A stretch of DNA of 24,158 bases from Irineochytrium annulatum (Eukaryota > Chytridiomycota > Chytridiomycetes > Chytridiales > Chytridiaceae): assembly GCA_027600665.1 (NCBI GenBank), contig JADGJL010000347.1:1-24158 (forward strand), written 5' to 3'. Positions 1 to 10,505 of this stretch are shown in pieces; positions within the stretch are counted from its first letter, which is position 1; each line of letters starts with the position of its first letter. The translations under genes and the position numbers were made by a program. The notes under the pieces were generated by a model. It did not search any database, was not told the origin of the DNA, and saw only the letters and a program-made list of their open reading frames with translations.

Positions 1-1044
1 GCGGTGAGGAGGGACTGCAGGTCAGCGACCGAAATCGTGACGGTGGGTTCGGCGGCGGCGGACGTGGGCTCAATGTCCTGCATGTTAACGAGGAGATCAC
101 CAAAGAGGTCCATAGAGTCATCCTCCGCGGCGCCGAGGTCGAATGTGGGCGATGTGGCGTTGTTGCCGAGGTCGGTGAACGGGCTAGGGTCCGAGAGCGG
201 GGAGAAGGCGGGTGTTTGGAACGGCAGGGCCGGGATCGGTGAGAAGGCGGGCGTCTGGAACGGGAGTGAGGCGTTGGAGACGGGGGCGAGCGGGGGAGTG
301 AGAAGGGACAGGAGGTCGTCCGACGACGCGAAGTCGGTGGCCGGGAGGCCGAGGGCGAGCGCGAAGTCGGTGGTCGGGAAGCCGACGCCGAGCGCAAGGT
401 CCGGCGTAAGGAGATTCAGGATGTCGTCCGCGGAATCATTCCGGTTGTTCGTTGAAAAAAAGTTGTCGAGTCCGTGCGTGTTGGTGGGCAAGATGGGCGT
501 GTTTACGGTGGCAGATGGGTGCAGCCCGCGCAGGAGATCGTCGAGCAGCATCCCGTTTCCGGCTAGAGCCGCGTCGTGGGCGGCCAGGCCACCATCAGGT
601 CCTGGGCGGCCCTGCTCGTGGCGCCCTGGAAGTTCAAGACGGTGGAGGCCGAGGAGGTTACGTTCGTCGTGAAGGTCGCGTAGGAGTCCGCCCCCGACGA
701 AGTCGTCGAGGTGTTCGAAGTCGAGCGCATCGGGAGAGCCGCTGACAGGAGTGTTTCTAATGATAAAAATAAATAGATTAGTAAACAACCAAGTTATATC
801 GTCCACCGAAATATATAGCTTACCGTTCCAACAGGGAAGGTCGTCGATCAATCCCTGATCGAATTGCTCGGGGAACATAATCGAGGCCGTATCCTGCTGC
901 GAGAGACGCTGAGAAAAGTTCATCTTCAACTGGGTTGGTTTCGATGGTGTTCTTGCTCGAAGAAATAGAGTCGGTGTTGTTAATTAAAGTTTCGTGGATG
1001 ATGTCGAAGGTTTGGGTGGAAGCTTCGTGGGGGTTCAGTCGCAT
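1..1044 (-). CDS. Partial acidic, Pro/Leu/Ser-rich protein, probable transcription factor activation region
   Basis: The gene runs off the left edge, so the C-terminus and any DNA-binding domain are missing. The model joins exon 1044..824 to exon 756..1 across a 67-bp intron (757..823) with donor GTAAGC, a perfect TACTAAT branch point and acceptor TTAG. The junction is phase 2 and keeps an open frame to the edge. The protein has short acidic-hydrophobic motifs (DDLLRGL, DDILNLL, DDLLSLL, MDLFGDLL) and two copies of LPFQTPAFSP, as in transactivation regions. The start is uncertain. The ATG at 1044 is in frame, but an ATG at 923 opens another frame with natural-looking protein (MNFSQRLSQQDTAS) that does not splice into the acidic frame. 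Between about 560 and 700 a second frame also has coding-like codon use, so a further intron is possible. I cannot assign a family; a bZIP or similar factor is only a guess. Confidence 0.55.
202..379 (-). repeat. Two short in-frame duplications in the left-edge gene
   Basis: Two neighbouring coding duplications lie here. One has a 39-bp period: a GAGAAGGCGG core starts at 202 and again at 241, giving two copies of the peptide FQTPAFSP. The other has a 33-bp period: GCGAAGTCGGTGG starts at 328 and again at 361, giving two copies of a TTDFALALGLP/ATDFAS-type peptide. Both periods are multiples of three, so the frame is kept and the number of activation-motif copies changes. Confidence 0.7.
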
Positions 1045-1584
1045 AAAACGACTAAGCGCGGTAGACCGAGGTGTCGACGGACGGGCTGGTGTCGTGGTCG
1101 CGGGAAGACGACGACGACGGAGAGCTTGGAAGAGGGGACGGCAGCGGGCGGTCTCCCTCTAGGACGGGGGTGGGGTGAGCTGACGGACTGGCGCTGGCTG
1201 GGTGTGGCGCGGAACCTCTGGCGAGCGAGGTGGTCGTGGACGGGCCGGATCAGCGACGACGGCGATAGACGAGTCGAGTGTGGTCAAGTTCTGAGGGGGG
1301 GTTGCCAAAGGCGAGCCGGTATTTGTCAGTTGGCGGTGACTAATTTTTCCACCTTTCCCACGACGTTGCCCCTGCCAGCCAGCGGTGCAACCCGCATCCG
1401 AGCTGGGCGACCTGGGCGAAGTCACGTTAACGGAAACTCATCCACTTTGAAATAGCCTACTGTTTTACACCAAGCCTTTTCTCGATAGGGTTGGTCAGGG
1501 TGCAAACAATGGGAATATTAATATTCTCGTTGTTAAACAATTTCGATACTTGCTCTTTTACGTTTCTTAACTAAAGAAATAAAT
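1045..1584. other. Intergenic region with no gene supported
   Basis: This separates the 5' end of the left-edge gene from the 3' end of the TIR-like gene. Reading frames here are short and lack recognisable motifs. It should hold the promoter of the left-edge gene and the 3'UTR of the TIR-like gene. A 14-bp perfect palindrome (GAATATTAATATTC) lies at 1513-1526 in an AT-rich stretch. I see no AATAAA on the minus strand near the stop at 1585. Confidence 0.5.
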
Positions 1585-4400
1585 TTAACTGGAAGCTTGA
1601 ATATCGTTCCTCGAAGCCCGGACGCTCGCGACTTTGGACCCAACCTTCGAGGCCACCTTCGACGCAACGACAGCGCGAGGCGTCATCGACCCCGATCCAC
1701 GCCCCGCAGCCGCGCTGTGGCCAGCGGACGCCACGTAGCTCCTGGGGGCCTTGACGCTGGCGGCAGCGGACCCAGACTTAACTTCTTCCTGCTTATGGTT
1801 ATTGTGCTTCGAGGTCGTGGAGGCCCGGGCAGTGCCTGGCGCAGGCTCGTGAGAGTTCGACGCTGCGGCCGGTTGCGCCGTTTTTGAATGGCGATGGGTC
1901 TCCGATGCGCGCGGGGTCTTTTGGTCATGAGCATCCGTACCGGCCGGTTGCGCGGTGTCCGAGTGCGGCTGGATCTCCGATGCGCGTGGGGTTTTCTTCT
2001 CATGAGCGTCCGACGCGGCCGGCTTGGTCTCCGACGTTCGCTTGCTGGTCGTCGATGCTCTCGGCGTTTTCTCGTGAGCATCTGACGGGACGGTCTTCGC
2101 GGTCTCAGTTGCGCGCTTGACAGTCTCTGACGCGCGCGGCGTCTGCTCATGTCCGTCCGCCCGCGCGAGCTTGACCGTCTCCGACGCGCGCTGTACGGTC
2201 TCAGAAGCCCTCTTGCTCGCCACCGACGCACGCTGCGACGCGGCGACGGCATCGTTCGCGTGCTGGCTCGCCGAAGCCCTTCCAGTCCCCGGCCCGGACG
2301 CCTTCCCATAATGATCCGGCATCGGAGCAGTCTCCGACGTCACCCTCGCCCCGCCCTCCGACAAGCTCCTCCGCACCGGGAGGCCCGCGTCGACGTTGAG
2401 GCCTCCGATGCTGGAAGCGAGCGGGCCCGACGCGGCGCGCCTGACGGTCTCTGAGGCGCGCTTGCTGCCGGCAGAGAAGCGGTGGCTCGGCCCAGTGATG
2501 GATGCGCGGGCGGTGCCGGTCGCATTCACAGCGGGCTTTGTTGCCGAGACCCGGTTGGAGGACGTCGATGCCCGCTTGCTCGTTGTCGACACGCGGCGGG
2601 ATGAAGACACGTCGGCGTCCGTGACGGCGGCAGCCCCGTCCCTGGCCGCGTGGTGCTCAACGTCCGCAAGATCACGCAGACTCTCCACCGCCATCCTCGT
2701 CATCGACTCCCATCCGATCGCTCCCTCCATCCCCTCCTTCTCCACAGCGTCGTCGTCCCCACCAACAACATCCCGCATGCTCCCCAGCGCCACTTCCGCA
2801 ATCGACGCCCATAAGTTTACATCACCGTTCCTGTTCGGCCCCCTCGCCATCCTCGCCGCCCTCTCCGCCTTCCCGGCAAACACCCCGAACCCCTCCAAAA
2901 CCCCGACAACCGCCCTCAAGCCATCCACGAACCCCTCCTTCCTCCTGAAATCCACGACGCTCATATTCGGTATGTAGCTCAACATCTTTTCGCTGAGCCC
3001 TTCGCCCTCCTCCTCGTCGCCAAAGACGCACCAGATGATCGGGATGGAGGACGAGGCCGCGGTCGAGAGATGGGAGAGGCAGGAAGGGTTGTCGGCGTAC
3101 GCGGTCGAGATGCACGCCAGGACGCAGGTGGTTGACGGAGGGATGTACGTGGATGACGGGTAGGGGACGTCGACGGTGTAGGTGAGGGAGTGGAGCTTGT
3201 GAGCGAGCTCGAGAGGGTCCACGTCCTGTTAAAAACGGCAACCCCAGGAGTCAACTGTCGAGCTCCCCCTTTGTATGTATGGATTTATGTACTTACGCCA
3301 ACGACGTTCTCGCAATCCTCCGGCAGGATGTTGGACGACAGGCTGTTGAGGCTGCAGTAGGACACGAAGACGGAGCCCGTACCCGGTGTGCCGTTGGTCG
3401 CAGTCGACGACGACGTGGCAGCTCGAAGTGGTTGGCTGGATGCCAGATTCGCGATGGAGGAGCGGGCGGATGGCGTAGCGGCCTGGAACAGGGCTTGGGC
3501 CGCGATATCGACGACGGAGGCCCTCACGCTGGATGTCCTGCCATCGGAACGAAGACCCCTTGACTCGTCGGCAGGAGTTCGGGGGGCTGAGGTAGGCGTT
3601 CGAGGAGCGGACGCGAGAGCCGATGCACGGCCGGAGCGGGACGCCGACGCGGGGCGGGCGGACGCGCGGCCGGAGTGAACGACCGACGCAGGGTGGGCGG
3701 ACGCGCGGCCGGAGTGAGCGACGGACTTGGGGCCGGCGGACACGCGGCCGGAGTGAGCGACGGACTTGGGGCGGGCGGATGCGGGGCCCGGGGTCGTGGT
3801 ACGTGCAGAGGGCGGAGAACGGTCGTTGAGCTTGATGGCCGAGTCAGCCACGTCCTGAGCGGCGGGTGCGTCTGCGTTATCTCCCGCCGCCGCACTTTGG
3901 TGAGTGTCCTCCTGGTGTTCCTGTCCCCAGTTCGCGTCCTCGGCTCCATGCTCGGACTGGGCCACATCGTTCTCAACTGTGTGGCTTTGCTTGTCCGCAT
4001 CCGTGACTGGTGCATCAGCAGGTTCATGATCCGCGGCTGGCTCCACCTGCTGCTCATCCCCGCGCTCGCGCTGGTCATGTTCCGCGACGACGTCGTCGGT
4101 CTCGGCAGGCTGCTGCCCCGCGTCGCGTGAATGACCGTCGGCGGCGGGGTCCACGTTGGCGACATCGGCGTGGTGGGCATGAAGCGCCGCGTCCGCCGCG
4201 TCCATCGCGTCCAATGCGCGCCGCAGCCTCTCCTCATCTCGAGCCAGCTCACGCTCGAGCTCCTCGACCTCCCCCTCTTCTCGCTCCAGCTCTCTCTCCA
4301 GCCCATTCTCGTCGCGCATCAGCGGCTGCTCGAGCTCCACCTCCGCCTTCTCGATCTCCTTTTCGACGGCCGCCGCCTCGCGTTCATGGTCGTCGTGCAT
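1585..4400 (-). CDS. TIR-like domain protein with N-terminal coiled coil and Arg-x-Ser repeat tail
   Basis: Two exons, 4400..3297 and 3225..1585, encode 914 aa. The 71-bp intron (3226..3296) has donor GTAAGT and acceptor TTTTTAACAG and is phase 0. Residues 1-80 are a Glu/Arg-rich heptad region typical of a coiled coil. About 225-280 hold four 13-aa repeats. About 343-470 look like a TIR fold: strand VFVSYCSLN, helix ELAHKLHSL, strand YTVDVP, strand TCVLACIST, the YADNPSCLSHL loop-helix, strand IPIIWCVFGD and strand MSVVDF. His420 sits where enzymatic TIR domains have the catalytic Glu, so an adaptor role is more likely than NADase. The rest, to 914, is low-complexity Ser/Thr/Ala/Lys with many KRAS, RRVS and PRAS motifs. 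No signal peptide or TM is seen, so it is probably cytosolic. The ATG at 4400 is the first in frame; an in-frame stop lies near 4498. The TIR call rests on strand pattern, not on a search. Confidence 0.6.
3622..3777 (-). repeat. Four-unit 39-bp tandem repeat inside the TIR-like gene
   Basis: The units are 3622-3660, 3661-3699, 3700-3738 and 3739-3777, each 39 bp. Each encodes 13 residues of the form S-A-x-P-x-S-V-x-H-S-G-R-x. The two units at 3700 and 3739 are nearly identical in DNA, which suggests recent duplication. A decayed partial unit follows at 3778. The repeat lies just before the TIR-like domain. Confidence 0.85.
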
Positions 4401-4918
4401 CGCGCGTGGAGTGATTAACTCTTGCAATGCGAGTCGGTTGGACTGAACCCTGAACAAGGCGTTCTTTGGCTTCCCGACGCGCGGCGGCGGCGGCGTTTAC
4501 AGGCACACGTTGATTGGGGTCCTGGAGGGGATTGGGGGAAAGATCAGCGACCAATCCTTCGACCCGCGTTTACTTTCTGTTGTGCTAGGTGATTGCTATA
4601 CTCGCGACGAAGCGGTTGGGGACGACGTGTTGTAAATACATAGCCTGACCTGCACGATGAGGCTGAGGGACAGTTGCGACTCATTAATGATATTTAAATG
4701 GCCTTGTAGTTCATGTCTTGAAGCAGGATTATGATGATTATGATGTTAGTGCTCTAAATCAGAATTGTACGTCGCGAAAAAAGGTATGCGGGCTATGCGG
4801 AAAATTGCTAATGATGAAGATGTGTGTAAACATGCAAATGCTAAAATGGTACTATTCAAGATGCAGTCATCTATGTGCGCTCATTGCAGCGGCAGAAGGA
4901 ACGCCTGCCTTAAATCGC
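4401..4918. other. Intergenic: promoter of the TIR-like gene and 3' flank of receptor 1
   Basis: No convincing gene is present. The 4400-4600 side is GC-rich and should hold the promoter and 5'UTR of the TIR-like gene; the 4640-4918 side is AT-rich and follows receptor 1. A frame on the minus strand at about 4457-4520 reads like peptide (NAAAAARREAKERL), so a short 5' exon cannot be excluded. I did not find a clean splice path from it to the ATG at 4400. Confidence 0.4.
4513..4535 (-). promoter_or_regulatory. Pair of CCAAT motifs upstream of the TIR-like gene
   Basis: Minus-strand CCAAT pentamers lie at 4513-4517 and 4531-4535, 18 bp apart and 113-135 bp upstream of the proposed ATG. That spacing suits binding sites of the fungal HAP/NF-Y complex. 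The motif is short and may be chance; a third CCAAT lies on the plus strand at 4551. Confidence 0.25.
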
Positions 4919-6863
4919 CTAGTGAGCGGTCTTCTGGCCCATATTGGGGTCGTGCACGCTGGCGGCGTTAACGCTGCTGGCGGCATGATTTCGGGACGCC
5001 AGACTCTTGTTTTGCTGAATGGCCTCTGCGAACTTCGTAATCTGTGGAGGAGGAGGCCGCTGTCAACATGCATCTTGCACGAAAGTCTGCCGGGAGAGAA
5101 AACGTTACCATATTCCAGTATGCGCTTTCAATCATCGACAGCTCCTTGATCGAGCTCCTCGCGTTCTTGTCCTTCCCATGCAGCGCGCTAAAGTCGAACT
5201 TGCTCGCCTCCTCCATGTGGACCGCGAGCTTGGCCAACGGCCTGCCAATCAGCGTGAACGTCGCCGGGACAGAGAGCGCGACGAAGACAAGGCAGAGCCC
5301 GACGGCGACGCCAATCATGATGGCGTTCGATTTGTTCAGGTTGTTCTTCATCGTCTCCCTCGCGCCCTCGACGGCACCAATATAGTCCGACAGCGGGGCA
5401 CCGGTCGCGACGATAATGTCCAGGCCGTAGGGGTCGGAGTAGGAGTTGTGTTGGAAGATGAGGCCGCCGGCTTGATACGTGCCGGAGCTGGGCAGGCGCG
5501 TCAGATCGTTCTTGCACGAGGCAAGGATGGTTTGAACGACCAAGCGGGAGTTGAGGTCCGTCATCATGGTGATGTTCTTGAGGTCGTTGGAGATCGCGCC
5601 GGACACGTTGACCATGATAGACGGGCTCTCGTTGAGTACGCTGGAGCCGAACAAAATCTGGTTGGTGTTGAAGATGAAGGCAAAGCCGTTGGCCGTCAGA
5701 GGCAAGGCCCTCAAGTTAGTCGAGAGCGCTCCGAAGGTAAGGTCTACGGCGGCTACGCCCAGCAAGGTCCCTGACGACGAGTATACAGCTTGACTCTGTA
5801 GTAAATATTCAAAGTTCAGCATTTACGGTATCATCAATCCTGCTTTCTCACCGTCGTGATCCCGACGCTGTGTTCCGGGTCCGAGTAGACATACACGGGC
5901 GACCAAACCGGCACCGACTTTGACGCGTTCACGGCCTGCACATACCAAGGCCGCCCGCGAGTGTTGTAGGGAACGTTAAGAATCGAGTCCGTTTTGTTAA
6001 ACGACCCATCCGGTTTCAAATTCCAGAAAGTCAGCGTGTTGGGTGGCATATTCTGCGGGCAAAGCTTCGGGCATGCCTGCAGAGAATCGCAGCAGGTGTT
6101 AGAATCAGTTGCTGAAGCGAGCCGACTTATAGACTTACCGATCCGTTCGGTTGGCTTTGTAGGTTATCTTGCAGCACAACCTGGTAGAGCCACGGTGGCG
6201 CGAAGTTTTCTTTGCCGATGTTGACAAAGTTTCCCGTGCTTTGAGACGCGAAGTACAAGTAGGAAGCCTGGATGGGGGTCTTCGTTAAATATCAAAAGGC
6301 CACTGGCAAACAAGACGGGCAGATGCTAACCTGGTCAAACCCGGCGATAGTCTTATAGAGGTAAGGAATCATCATGTCGGTGGACAAAGGATCTGTTGTT
6401 TGCACATGCAGTTAGAATCCTGCTTTTTAACAAAAAATACCGCCAGCCCAACTAACTCAGGTATCCCAGATCGATCAGCTTTACGAGATTGCTCAGGACG
6501 AGCACGGGAAGCATCGCGAGCACGTTGATGTCCTGGATAATAGTCGTCGACACTCGGTCCTGAATCTGCAAAGCGAGCTCCTGGATCGCGTTCTCGCCCG
6601 TCGACAAACTGAGGTCGTTGTTGGTCGTGGCCGTCGAGAAGGAGATGCCGATGAGCGCGGCCGTGATGGCGGCGCAGCTGGGGGTTCGGGGGACGTCGCG
6701 CGTCAGATTGGGGCTCTCGATCATTTCGATTGGGGGCCCAGTCACGCTCAACTCACCAAAAGAAGACCTCGAGCGTGACGATGGTGAAGAACGGCAGGCG
6801 GCCGGCCTTGGCGGGCGACGCGTCCGCCTTGCGGGAGTCGCTGGTGTTGTGGTCTTCACCCAT
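4919..6863 (-). CDS. Receptor 1: dCache-HAMP membrane sensor without output domain
   Basis: Seven exons: 6863..6757, 6677..6457, 6392..6331, 6267..6139, 6076..5852, 5795..5109 and 5041..4919, encoding 517 aa. The layout is a cytosolic N-terminus of about 22 aa, TM1 (about 23-49), an extracellular double Cache domain (about 55-400), TM2 (407-431), a HAMP-like segment (432-477, with RPLAKL, SIKELS and AYWNM) and a 40-aa tail. Visible Cache marks are CPKLCP (175-180), Y210, R215-P-W217-Y218 and D266 in GVAAVDLTF, then the second subdomain with DPYGLD and GAPLSDY. In the amino-acid-binding dCache_1 family, Tyr, Arg, Trp, Tyr and Asp at equivalent places hold the ligand, and all five are kept here. 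The start matches the N-termini of the other three paralogues. Unlike them, it has no intron in the NVSG region, so its sixth exon is long. No cyclase, kinase or phosphatase domain follows. Confidence 0.85.
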
Positions 6864-7508
6864 CGTAGCAGTGGTTGTCGATGTATGTACCGGACGATAA
6901 GGAATTTAGAGAAAGTGCAAGCGCGGAAGGTGCAGGCGGCGATTTACTGCCGAATCTGAAGCCATTGTTCAGATGCATTAATAACTCCCGAGTCTCTCAT
7001 TATGAGGCGAGGTTGAACGGGTGGATTGCAGCGGAACGGACCTTCCTCATTCTCCAGTTGCCGAGAAAAAAAAAAAATAATAATAATAATAAAAATTTTT
7101 AGGTCAGCGTGAGCCGCGTTTCTTTTTCTTTCATTTTTTTTTGCCCCCGTTTTTCTATTAAGTATAAAGCACTTAATCTTTTAGCTAAATTCCGTTGTGG
7201 GCACGCATGGCCGGGTCAGGCTCTTTAAAAAGAGCGTCTGGAGCCGCTCTTAGGTGGAAGACAGCATGATATTGAGAGAAGCACTCGTGTATTGAATGAC
7301 GACAGTAACATCGAGACGAACGTAATATGTCTACTACTACCAGCAATAAGAATAAGAATCAAAACTGCGAAATTATACGAAACCAGTATTACTGCAACCA
7401 TGCGCAAATGCTCCTCCGGCCCATAATATCGTTATGGAGCAATGCGATTTTACATCTAACCAGACTGACCCGATGCAAAAAGCAGTAAAGAACAAGACCC
7501 GCTGGCTC
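6864..7508. other. Intergenic: promoter of receptor 1 and 3' flank of receptor 2
   Basis: No gene is supported. The region is AT-rich, with an A-run and AAT microsatellite at 7066-7100. A small inverted repeat (AGAGCG at 7231-7236, CGCTCT at 7245-7250) lies downstream of receptor 2, but nothing shows that it acts in termination. No AATAAA is seen on the minus strand close to the stop at 7509. Confidence 0.5.
7066..7100. repeat. Poly-A / (AAT)n microsatellite
   Basis: A run of 12 A (7066-7077) continues into about five AAT units and ends in AAAAATTTTT. It is a simple-sequence tract about 205-235 bp upstream of the receptor 1 start codon, where poly(dA:dT) can exclude nucleosomes. No function is shown. 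Confidence 0.85.
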
Positions 7509-9731
7509 TCAGTGCTGCGAAGGCGTTTGCGAGGACGGCGTCAAGGATGACATAAAGGCGGTCTTGGGCATCGGCTCGACGTGGCTGCCAGTCGCCGGTA
7601 GCTGGTTCATGCTCGAGCCGATATTACGTTGACTTAGAGCCTTGTTCTGCTGGATGCCCTCGGCGAACTTTGAGATCTGTTTTTTTTTCCCCCAAAGATG
7701 AAAAAACCGTATATTAGCCTTTTTCCAAGGCGAGATGAACGAGGACAAACATCCCCATAAAAAAAAAAGCTCACCATGCTCCAGTAAGAGCTCTCGATCT
7801 TTGCCAGCTCCCTGATCGAGCTCCTCGCGTTCCTGTCGACGCCGTGCAGCGCGCTAAAGTCGAACCTGGACGCCTCCTCCATATGGTTGGCGAGCTTGTT
7901 CAACGGCCTCCCGATCAGGACGAACGTGGCCGGGATCGACAGCGCGACGAAGAACACGCACAGGCACACGGCGACGGCGATCATGATGTTGTCGGACTTG
8001 GCCAGGTTCTGCTTGAGCGTCGTCCGCGTCTGCTCGACCGATCCCGTGTAGTCAGACAACGGGGCTCCAGAGACGACGATGACGGCGAGGCCGTAGGGGT
8101 CGCGGAAGAAGGAGTGCTGGAAGATAAGACCGTGGGTCTGGTACGTGTCGGTGGAAGGCAGGTCGGAGATTTTGTTGTTGCATGCCGCGAGAATGGCCTG
8201 GACCGCAAGGATAGAGTTCGGGTCGGTCATGTTGTCGATGTACTTGAGGTTGTTCGTGACCGTGCCAGAGACCTGTGGGGGTAAGCCCAGTATTAGATGG
8301 GAAGGCATTGACGAGGGAGAGGAGGGGAGGCATGTGGAGTTAAGCCCGGGATCGAGTCACTCACATTCAAGGCAAGAGAGATGGTCTCGGTGGGGACGCT
8401 AGAGCCGAAAAGAACGCGATCGGTGTTGAAGATGAAGGCAAAGCCGTTGGCCGTGAGCGGCAAGGCCCTCAGGTTGGTGGAGAGCGACCCGAACGTGATG
8501 TCGACCGAGGCCACACCAATGAGGCCGCCGGACGGCGTGTACATGGCCTGGCAAGCCGTGATCCCGATGTTGTGAGTTGAGTCCGAGTACACGTAGACGG
8601 GCGTCCAGACGGGGACGGAGCGATTCATGCTCGTCGCCTGCGTGAACCACGGGCGCTTGCGGGTGGGGAAGGCGTCAACCTCGAGCGGGGTCCCCTTGTT
8701 GAAATTGCCGGTGCCGTCGATGTCCCAGATCGTGATCGAGTCGACGGTCAGGTTCTGCGGGCAGATTTTAGGGCACGTCTAGATGGTTGCGTATTAGTTG
8801 TTGCGTATTAATCTCAAAACTTCACCGTTCCGTTTGGCTGATTCTGAAGGTTGTCCTCGATCAAGGCCTATAAGATAGCTGTTACGATGGATGTCTGATG
8901 TACACGGACAGCACTAAAAAAAAACAATCCTCTTTCATCCCATACCTGGTACCTCCAAGGCGGGGCGTAGTTTGCCTTCCCTACGGCTATGAAGTTTCCG
9001 GTGTTTTGAGCACCGAAATACACGTACGAGGCGTCGTCGAAACCGAGGATCTGCTGGTACAGGTACGGGTACATCATGTCAATCGACAGCGGGTCTAGAT
9101 GATAAAGTGTCAATGTTCGATCTCTTGATGGAAGGCGAAATCAAGCTTACTGATGTAGCCCAGGTTGATAAGCTTGACAAGGTTCCCAAGCACAGCAACG
9201 GGGGCCGCAGCCAGGGTGGCGATTTGCAAGGAGATGGCCGACGACAGCTGTGGGCACGCGCGAGTGGTAAGAAGAGAAGCGAGATAGCTAGCTAAGTTAG
9301 CGCTCAATGTACCTTATCCTGGATAGTGAGGGCGAGGTCCTGGATTGAGGTCTCCCCAGTCGTAAGGCACAAGTCGTTGTTCGTGTTCGAGGCCGAGAAC
9401 GAGATGGAAATGAGGGCCGCCGTTATGGCAGCACAGCTATCAAAAGCACGTTAACGCATCAGTACGCGATCGTTGGTGCTCCCCACCGCCACGCGTCCGT
9501 GCGTCTCCGTGGTTCCTCCCCGCCACCTTCCCCCTACCGTCCTTCCACCGCGTGGCTTCACCAGGGCCCCCACCACCACGAGAAACGACTCGTCGCCGAC
9601 CGTACTCACCATATGAAAACCTCCAAGGTCACGATACTGAAGAACGGCAGGCGGAAGCCATTGTTGGCCAAGGTGGCCGCTTTGCCGCTCGGGCTCATAC
9701 TCGCGTCGTCGGTGCCCTTCTCGGCGACCAT
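7509..9731 (-). CDS. Receptor 2: dCache-HAMP membrane sensor without output domain
   Basis: Eight exons: 9731..9610, 9436..9313, 9247..9151, 9094..8946, 8867..8826, 8778..8365, 8272..7775 and 7676..7509, encoding 537 aa. TM1 follows a Ser/Ala-rich cytosolic N-terminus; then come the double Cache domain, TM2 (IMIAVAVCLCVFFVALSI), the HAMP-like segment (RPLNKLANHM...SIRELAKIESSYWSM) and a 55-aa tail, the longest of the four. The ligand motif is partly changed: the first Tyr is Phe (FPTRKR) and RPWY has become RPWF, while Arg, Trp and the later Asp (GVASVDITF) remain. CPKIC is kept. Intron 1 is 173 bp, the longest coding intron seen here, and the intron after IQDK is unique to this gene. The frame stays open to an ATG at 9869, but 9731 gives an N-terminus like those of the paralogues. 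Confidence 0.85.
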
Positions 9732-10156
9732 GGCTGGCAGGTGGCGGTGGCGGGTCGACGGGTGGCGATGGGACCTGGGGAGTTCGCGGTTGGGCTGTGT
9801 GGCCTCGAAGGTGTAATTGCGTGCGGTGCTATGTAAATCTCTTGTAACGAAAGGGGGCTTTCGCTTCACCAGGAAGGTTGGCTAGGTCTCGGCGGACCCC
9901 CGTGTTCGTGGGCGGGATGGTCGGCAGCGTTGCGGACATCCGGAGAGAGGAGCGAAGGCCATTGTTCGACGATAACCACTGGCGAGTGTGAGCTTTCCAA
10001 TCGAAATTTCCTCCCGTTTTCGACGAGGATGAAGTAGACAAACGGAATGTGGCCGAGATTTTATGCAGATTGTATTAGCAGATCTATTTTTTTCTGATGT
10101 ATCAACGCCGTATGAAAGCATCAGAAGAGGAGGGGCGAGCGCGCCAAACTGGACTG

Positions 10157-10505
10157 TCAGTCACGCAGAGAATCAACCCTATGGCCGCCACCGGATAAGG
10201 CCGATGGTACTTTCATGACAGCAACTTCGTGAGCTGGGAGTCGAGCCAGCCAATACGTCCAACGAATTTGGCTGCCAGGTGCTTCCACAACCGGCTCCCA
10301 TCCGAACGCATTATCGACCATTCCCGTCCAGAAACGGTTGTTCTTGAACCACTCGCTCGATCCAGTCCACGTCTTCGAAGCCGATCCCAGTATGGGCAAC
10401 GAAATGATAACCCCGTTCCTCACGACAGGCCTTGGGGAGGGTTCCAACCGGCCGACCATTTTACTGGACGAATGGACGACTTTCCTCCTTGCTCATCCCT
10501 TTTAA
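10157..10505 (-). pseudogene. Possible degraded coding remnant of unknown family
   Basis: A 100-codon open frame (10459..10157) is rich in Trp and Gly. Its other two minus-strand frames also contain protein-like stretches: one reads GFEDVDWIERVVQEQPFLDG before a stop, another reads WKHLAAKFVGRIGWLDSQLT slightly downstream. An ATG near 10495 begins MSKEESRPFVQ, then a stop. Coding-like text shared among frames suggests a gene broken by stops and frameshifts, but short GC-rich DNA can give the same impression. No homology was recognised. Confidence 0.25.

Noticed and set aside
1683..2309. Arg-rich 208-codon minus frame within the TIR-like gene
   Set aside because: It is the +1 frame of the repetitive Ser/Ala tail and consists of Arg/Pro runs without a domain.
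1585..3225. Calling the TIR-like protein an active NADase immune effector
   Set aside because: The position of the catalytic Glu carries His and the context is a scaffold with coiled coil and repeats.
4919..6863. Reading the receptors as histidine kinases, guanylate cyclases or chemoreceptors
   Set aside because: No H-box, ATPase, cyclase or MCP hairpin follows the HAMP-like part; all four end within 55 residues.
7221..7250. Small inverted repeats downstream of receptor 2 as a transcription terminator
   Set aside because: The stems are only about 6 bp, lie some 260-290 bases past the stop, and hairpin termination is not expected for RNA polymerase II genes.
10236..10246. A tRNA B-box-like stretch on the minus strand (GGCTCGACTCC)
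   Set aside because: The invariant T of the T-loop is missing and no matching acceptor stem or A-box was found.
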